64,000 nt of DNA from JBDIAG01 sp963835085 (GTDB lineage Bacteria > Actinomycetota > Actinomycetes > Actinomycetales > CAWJMD01), in the NCBI GenBank assembly GCA_963835085.1, contig CAWIED010000001.1, forward strand, positions 868,001 through 932,000, in the 5' to 3' direction. Below are positions 62,367-64,000 of this stretch, piece by piece; the stretch's first letter is position 1; every line of letters begins with the position of its first letter. The position numbers were made by a program, and so were the translations under genes. The notes under the pieces are model-generated. The model worked only from the letters and a program-made list of their open reading frames with translations. It did no database searches and had not been told where the DNA came from.

Positions 62367-64000
62367 GTGGTCGGCTCGGTTCAAGGGGTGGCGTTCGATC
62401 TCGACGGAACGCTTGCAACCCATGACGTGATCTCGGGCGAGGCGCGCGAAGCCCTGAGATCGGTTCGCTCCGAAGGGCTTTCGCTGGTACTCGTAACAGG
62501 CCGGGCGTTCGACGATCTGGACGAGCTCTTTCCAGGCCTCGTCGACCTCTTCGACGCGGTGGTGACAGAAAACGGAGCAGCGCTCAGCGTGGGTGGGCTC
62601 CGCGAGCGGCTGGCGCCCAAGTTCGATTCCCGTCTCGATGTGGCGCTGAATCAGGCGGGGATGGGGATCGAACGGGGGGAGTGCATCGCGTCGGTCGACG
62701 TGAGGGACTCCGACCTGGTGACCGCACTCATCAACGATCTCGGCCTGGACTACCGCCTCCAGCGGAACCGTTCCCGACTGATGATCATGCCCGCCGGTGT
62801 CTCCAAGGGCACGGGACTGATACACGCGCTGCACCGGCTGGGCTTGTCGAAGCACAACGTGGTTGCCGTGGGCGATGCCCAGAACGATCTGGCCATGCTC
62901 TCCGAGGCAGGTGTCGGTGTCGCGGTCGCCAACGCCATCGGCTCGCTTAAGCGGCATGCCGACCTCGTGCTCGAGCGTGACAATGGCGCGGGAGTGGCGC
63001 AGTTGCTGGACGGTCCTCTGCTGCGCCAGTGGGCCAGTGCCATGCCTGGCCATCGGGAACTCATGATCGGCCGCTACCCCGACGGTTCGGCAGTGCGGTT
63101 GCCGGCCCGCAACCAGAACGTTCTCATCCAGGGAGCGAGCGGGTCAGGCAAGTCGTACCTGGCTGGACTGCTCATCGAGGGTTGGATCGCCCTGGACTAC
63201 CGGCTGCTCGTCATCGACCTGGAGGGCGATCATGTCGGCCTGGCCGAACTGCCCGACGTGGTGCTCTTCAGCTCGCACCTGCCAACGGAAACCGAACTGG
63301 CCAATCTGTTCCGGTGGCGCGGCGTCTCGGTCGTTATCGACTTCTCGATGGTCGACCCTGTCGAAGCGCAGGCCTACCTTGCGATGCTGCCGATCGTGAT
63401 CGCCCGGCTCCGTGCCGACTTTGGCATGCCGCATTGGATCGTCATCGACGAGGCCCAGGCGCCGCTGGGCAGACAGGGCGCCATGCGTGGAGATTTCGTG
63501 GCCAGCGATCGCGGCTTCGTGCTGATCAGCTACCGCCCGCATGACCTGCCCCCGGACGCCTGGCTCGACGCCGATGTCGTGCTCACCACGGTTTCTCCGT
63601 CCCACCGGTCAGCCGGCGGGTCCGATCGGCTGCCGTGCCTTGTGCGGTTCGGTCAAAACCAAGCAACGACAAAGGCGTTTCTCGTGTTCGCACGGATGAC
63701 GCAGCATGTTCGGCACTGGCACAAATACGCACTTTCGCCGTGGCCCGAGCAGGACTGGTTCTGGTTCACCACCTCGGGGGCGCAGGTGCATGCGGTGGCG
63801 CACAGCCTTGGCGAGTTCGCCGATCTGGTTGCCGCGGCCCCGGCGCACGTGCTCTCGCGGCACGCGTGCGCGGGCGACTATTCCACCTGGATGGCGGGCG
63901 TGCCGTCGTTGGCAGACCGAGCGTCCTTCGTCCGGGGGATCGAGGAGCGTCACCGTCGGGGCGGCATCACCGCCGACGACGTGCGACACCAACTGGCCAC
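62367..64000 (+). CDS. HAD-IIB phosphatase fused to a HerA/VirB4-like P-loop ATPase, 3'-truncated
   Basis: Open frame from a GTG at 62367 (cggagg six bases upstream) to the window end, 544 residues seen. Residues 1 to about 215 are a Cof-type HAD phosphatase: VAFDLDGTLATHD (D11, D13), LVTGRAF, MPAGVSKGTGL (K147) and VAVGDAQNDLAML (D170, D174). From about 240 begins a P-loop ATPase: Walker A IQGASGSGKSYLAG (256-263), LLVIDLEGDHVGLAELP, SVVIDFSMVD and Walker B HWIVIDEAQAPL, then a weakly conserved helical part. The ATPase core resembles the HerA/VirB4 class. The combination points to a nucleotide-driven enzyme with a coupled phosphatase, but no function is known to me. Confidence 0.82.
   Translation, partial: MVGSVQGVAFDLDGTLATHDVISGEAREALRSVRSEGLSLVLVTGRAFDDLDELFPGLVDLFDAVVTENGAALSVGGLRERLAPKFDSRLDVALNQAGMGIERGECIASVDVRDSDLVTALINDLGLDYRLQRNRSRLMIMPAGVSKGTGLIHALHRLGLSKHNVVAVGDAQNDLAMLSEAGVGVAVANAIGSLKRHADLVLERDNGAGVAQLLDGPLLRQWASAMPGHRELMIGRYPDGSAVRLPARNQNVLIQGASGSGKSYLAGLLIEGWIALDYRLLVIDLEGDHVGLAELPDVVLFSSHLPTETELANLFRWRGVSVVIDFSMVDPVEAQAYLAMLPIVIARLRADFGMPHWIVIDEAQAPLGRQGAMRGDFVASDRGFVLISYRPHDLPPDAWLDADVVLTTVSPSHRSAGGSDRLPCLVRFGQNQATTKAFLVFARMTQHVRHWHKYALSPWPEQDWFWFTTSGAQVHAVAHSLGEFADLVAAAPAHVLSRHACAGDYSTWMAGVPSLADRASFVRGIEERHRRGGITADDVRHQLA

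Overview
The window is high-GC DNA from an actinobacterium. The evidence is frequent GTG starts, many 4-base ATGA/GTGA gene overlaps, TANNNT -10 boxes placed 6-8 bases before start codons (leaderless genes), a pimB/fadD15/SRPBCC/ArsA-like neighbourhood as in mycobacteria, and a dapA-RNase J pair. An order such as Propionibacteriales is plausible, but that is inference. No phage genes, intact insertion sequences, CRISPR arrays, rRNA or tRNA genes were seen.

Layout. 0-8.1 kb: 3' end of a PimB-type mannosyltransferase, an ABC exporter pair, a FadD15-like acyl-CoA synthetase, a zinc-ribbon membrane protein, and an SRPBCC / ArsA-like ATPase / CxxC-protein operon. 8.1-13.6 kb: a palindromic tandem repeat, two overlapping ROK sugar kinases, an EEP-family hydrolase and a GH42 beta-galactosidase. 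13.6-14.6 kb: gene-free DNA carrying stem-loop elements. 14.6-23.0 kb: ackA-pta, a membrane protein, a hydrolase, a PlsC acyltransferase with a long 11-residue-repeat tail, cobK and a thiolase.

23.5-49.2 kb is dominated by cobalamin synthesis. A complete oxygen-dependent corrin set is split over six transcription units: cobK; [riboswitch]-chlID-cobO-cobB/A-cobT-cobS-cobU-(frameshifted MBL gene)-cobD; cobL-cobM; cobG-cobH-cobI/J; cobN; cobQ-cobF. A cobalamin riboswitch precedes the longest operon. CobA is fused to the C-terminus of CobB, and CobI is fused to CobJ. The L-threonine-phosphate decarboxylase, the alpha-ribazole phosphatase and BluB are not in the window. fumC, a GNAT gene and a DUF2231-cytochrome b5 gene lie among the cob genes.

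49.2-56.4 kb: minisatellite-like repeats, gamma-carbonic anhydrase, dapA, RNase J and an HrpB helicase. 56.4-57.7 kb: gene-free DNA with several stem-loop elements in what looks like a decayed gene. 57.7-62.2 kb: an MFS transporter fused to a universal stress domain, a free UspA, a LacI regulator, and an ArsR-SRPBCC operon with twin operators. 62.4-64.0 kb: a HAD phosphatase fused to a HerA/VirB4-like ATPase, running off the window.

The most unexpected signal is non-coding. There is a family of about 90-bp stem-loop elements whose stems differ in sequence but stay complementary, around a conserved loop motif (GGCTGAGCACGAAAC). There is also a separate, roughly 310-bp intergenic element with its own covarying palindrome, found 3' of the thiolase gene and of fumC.
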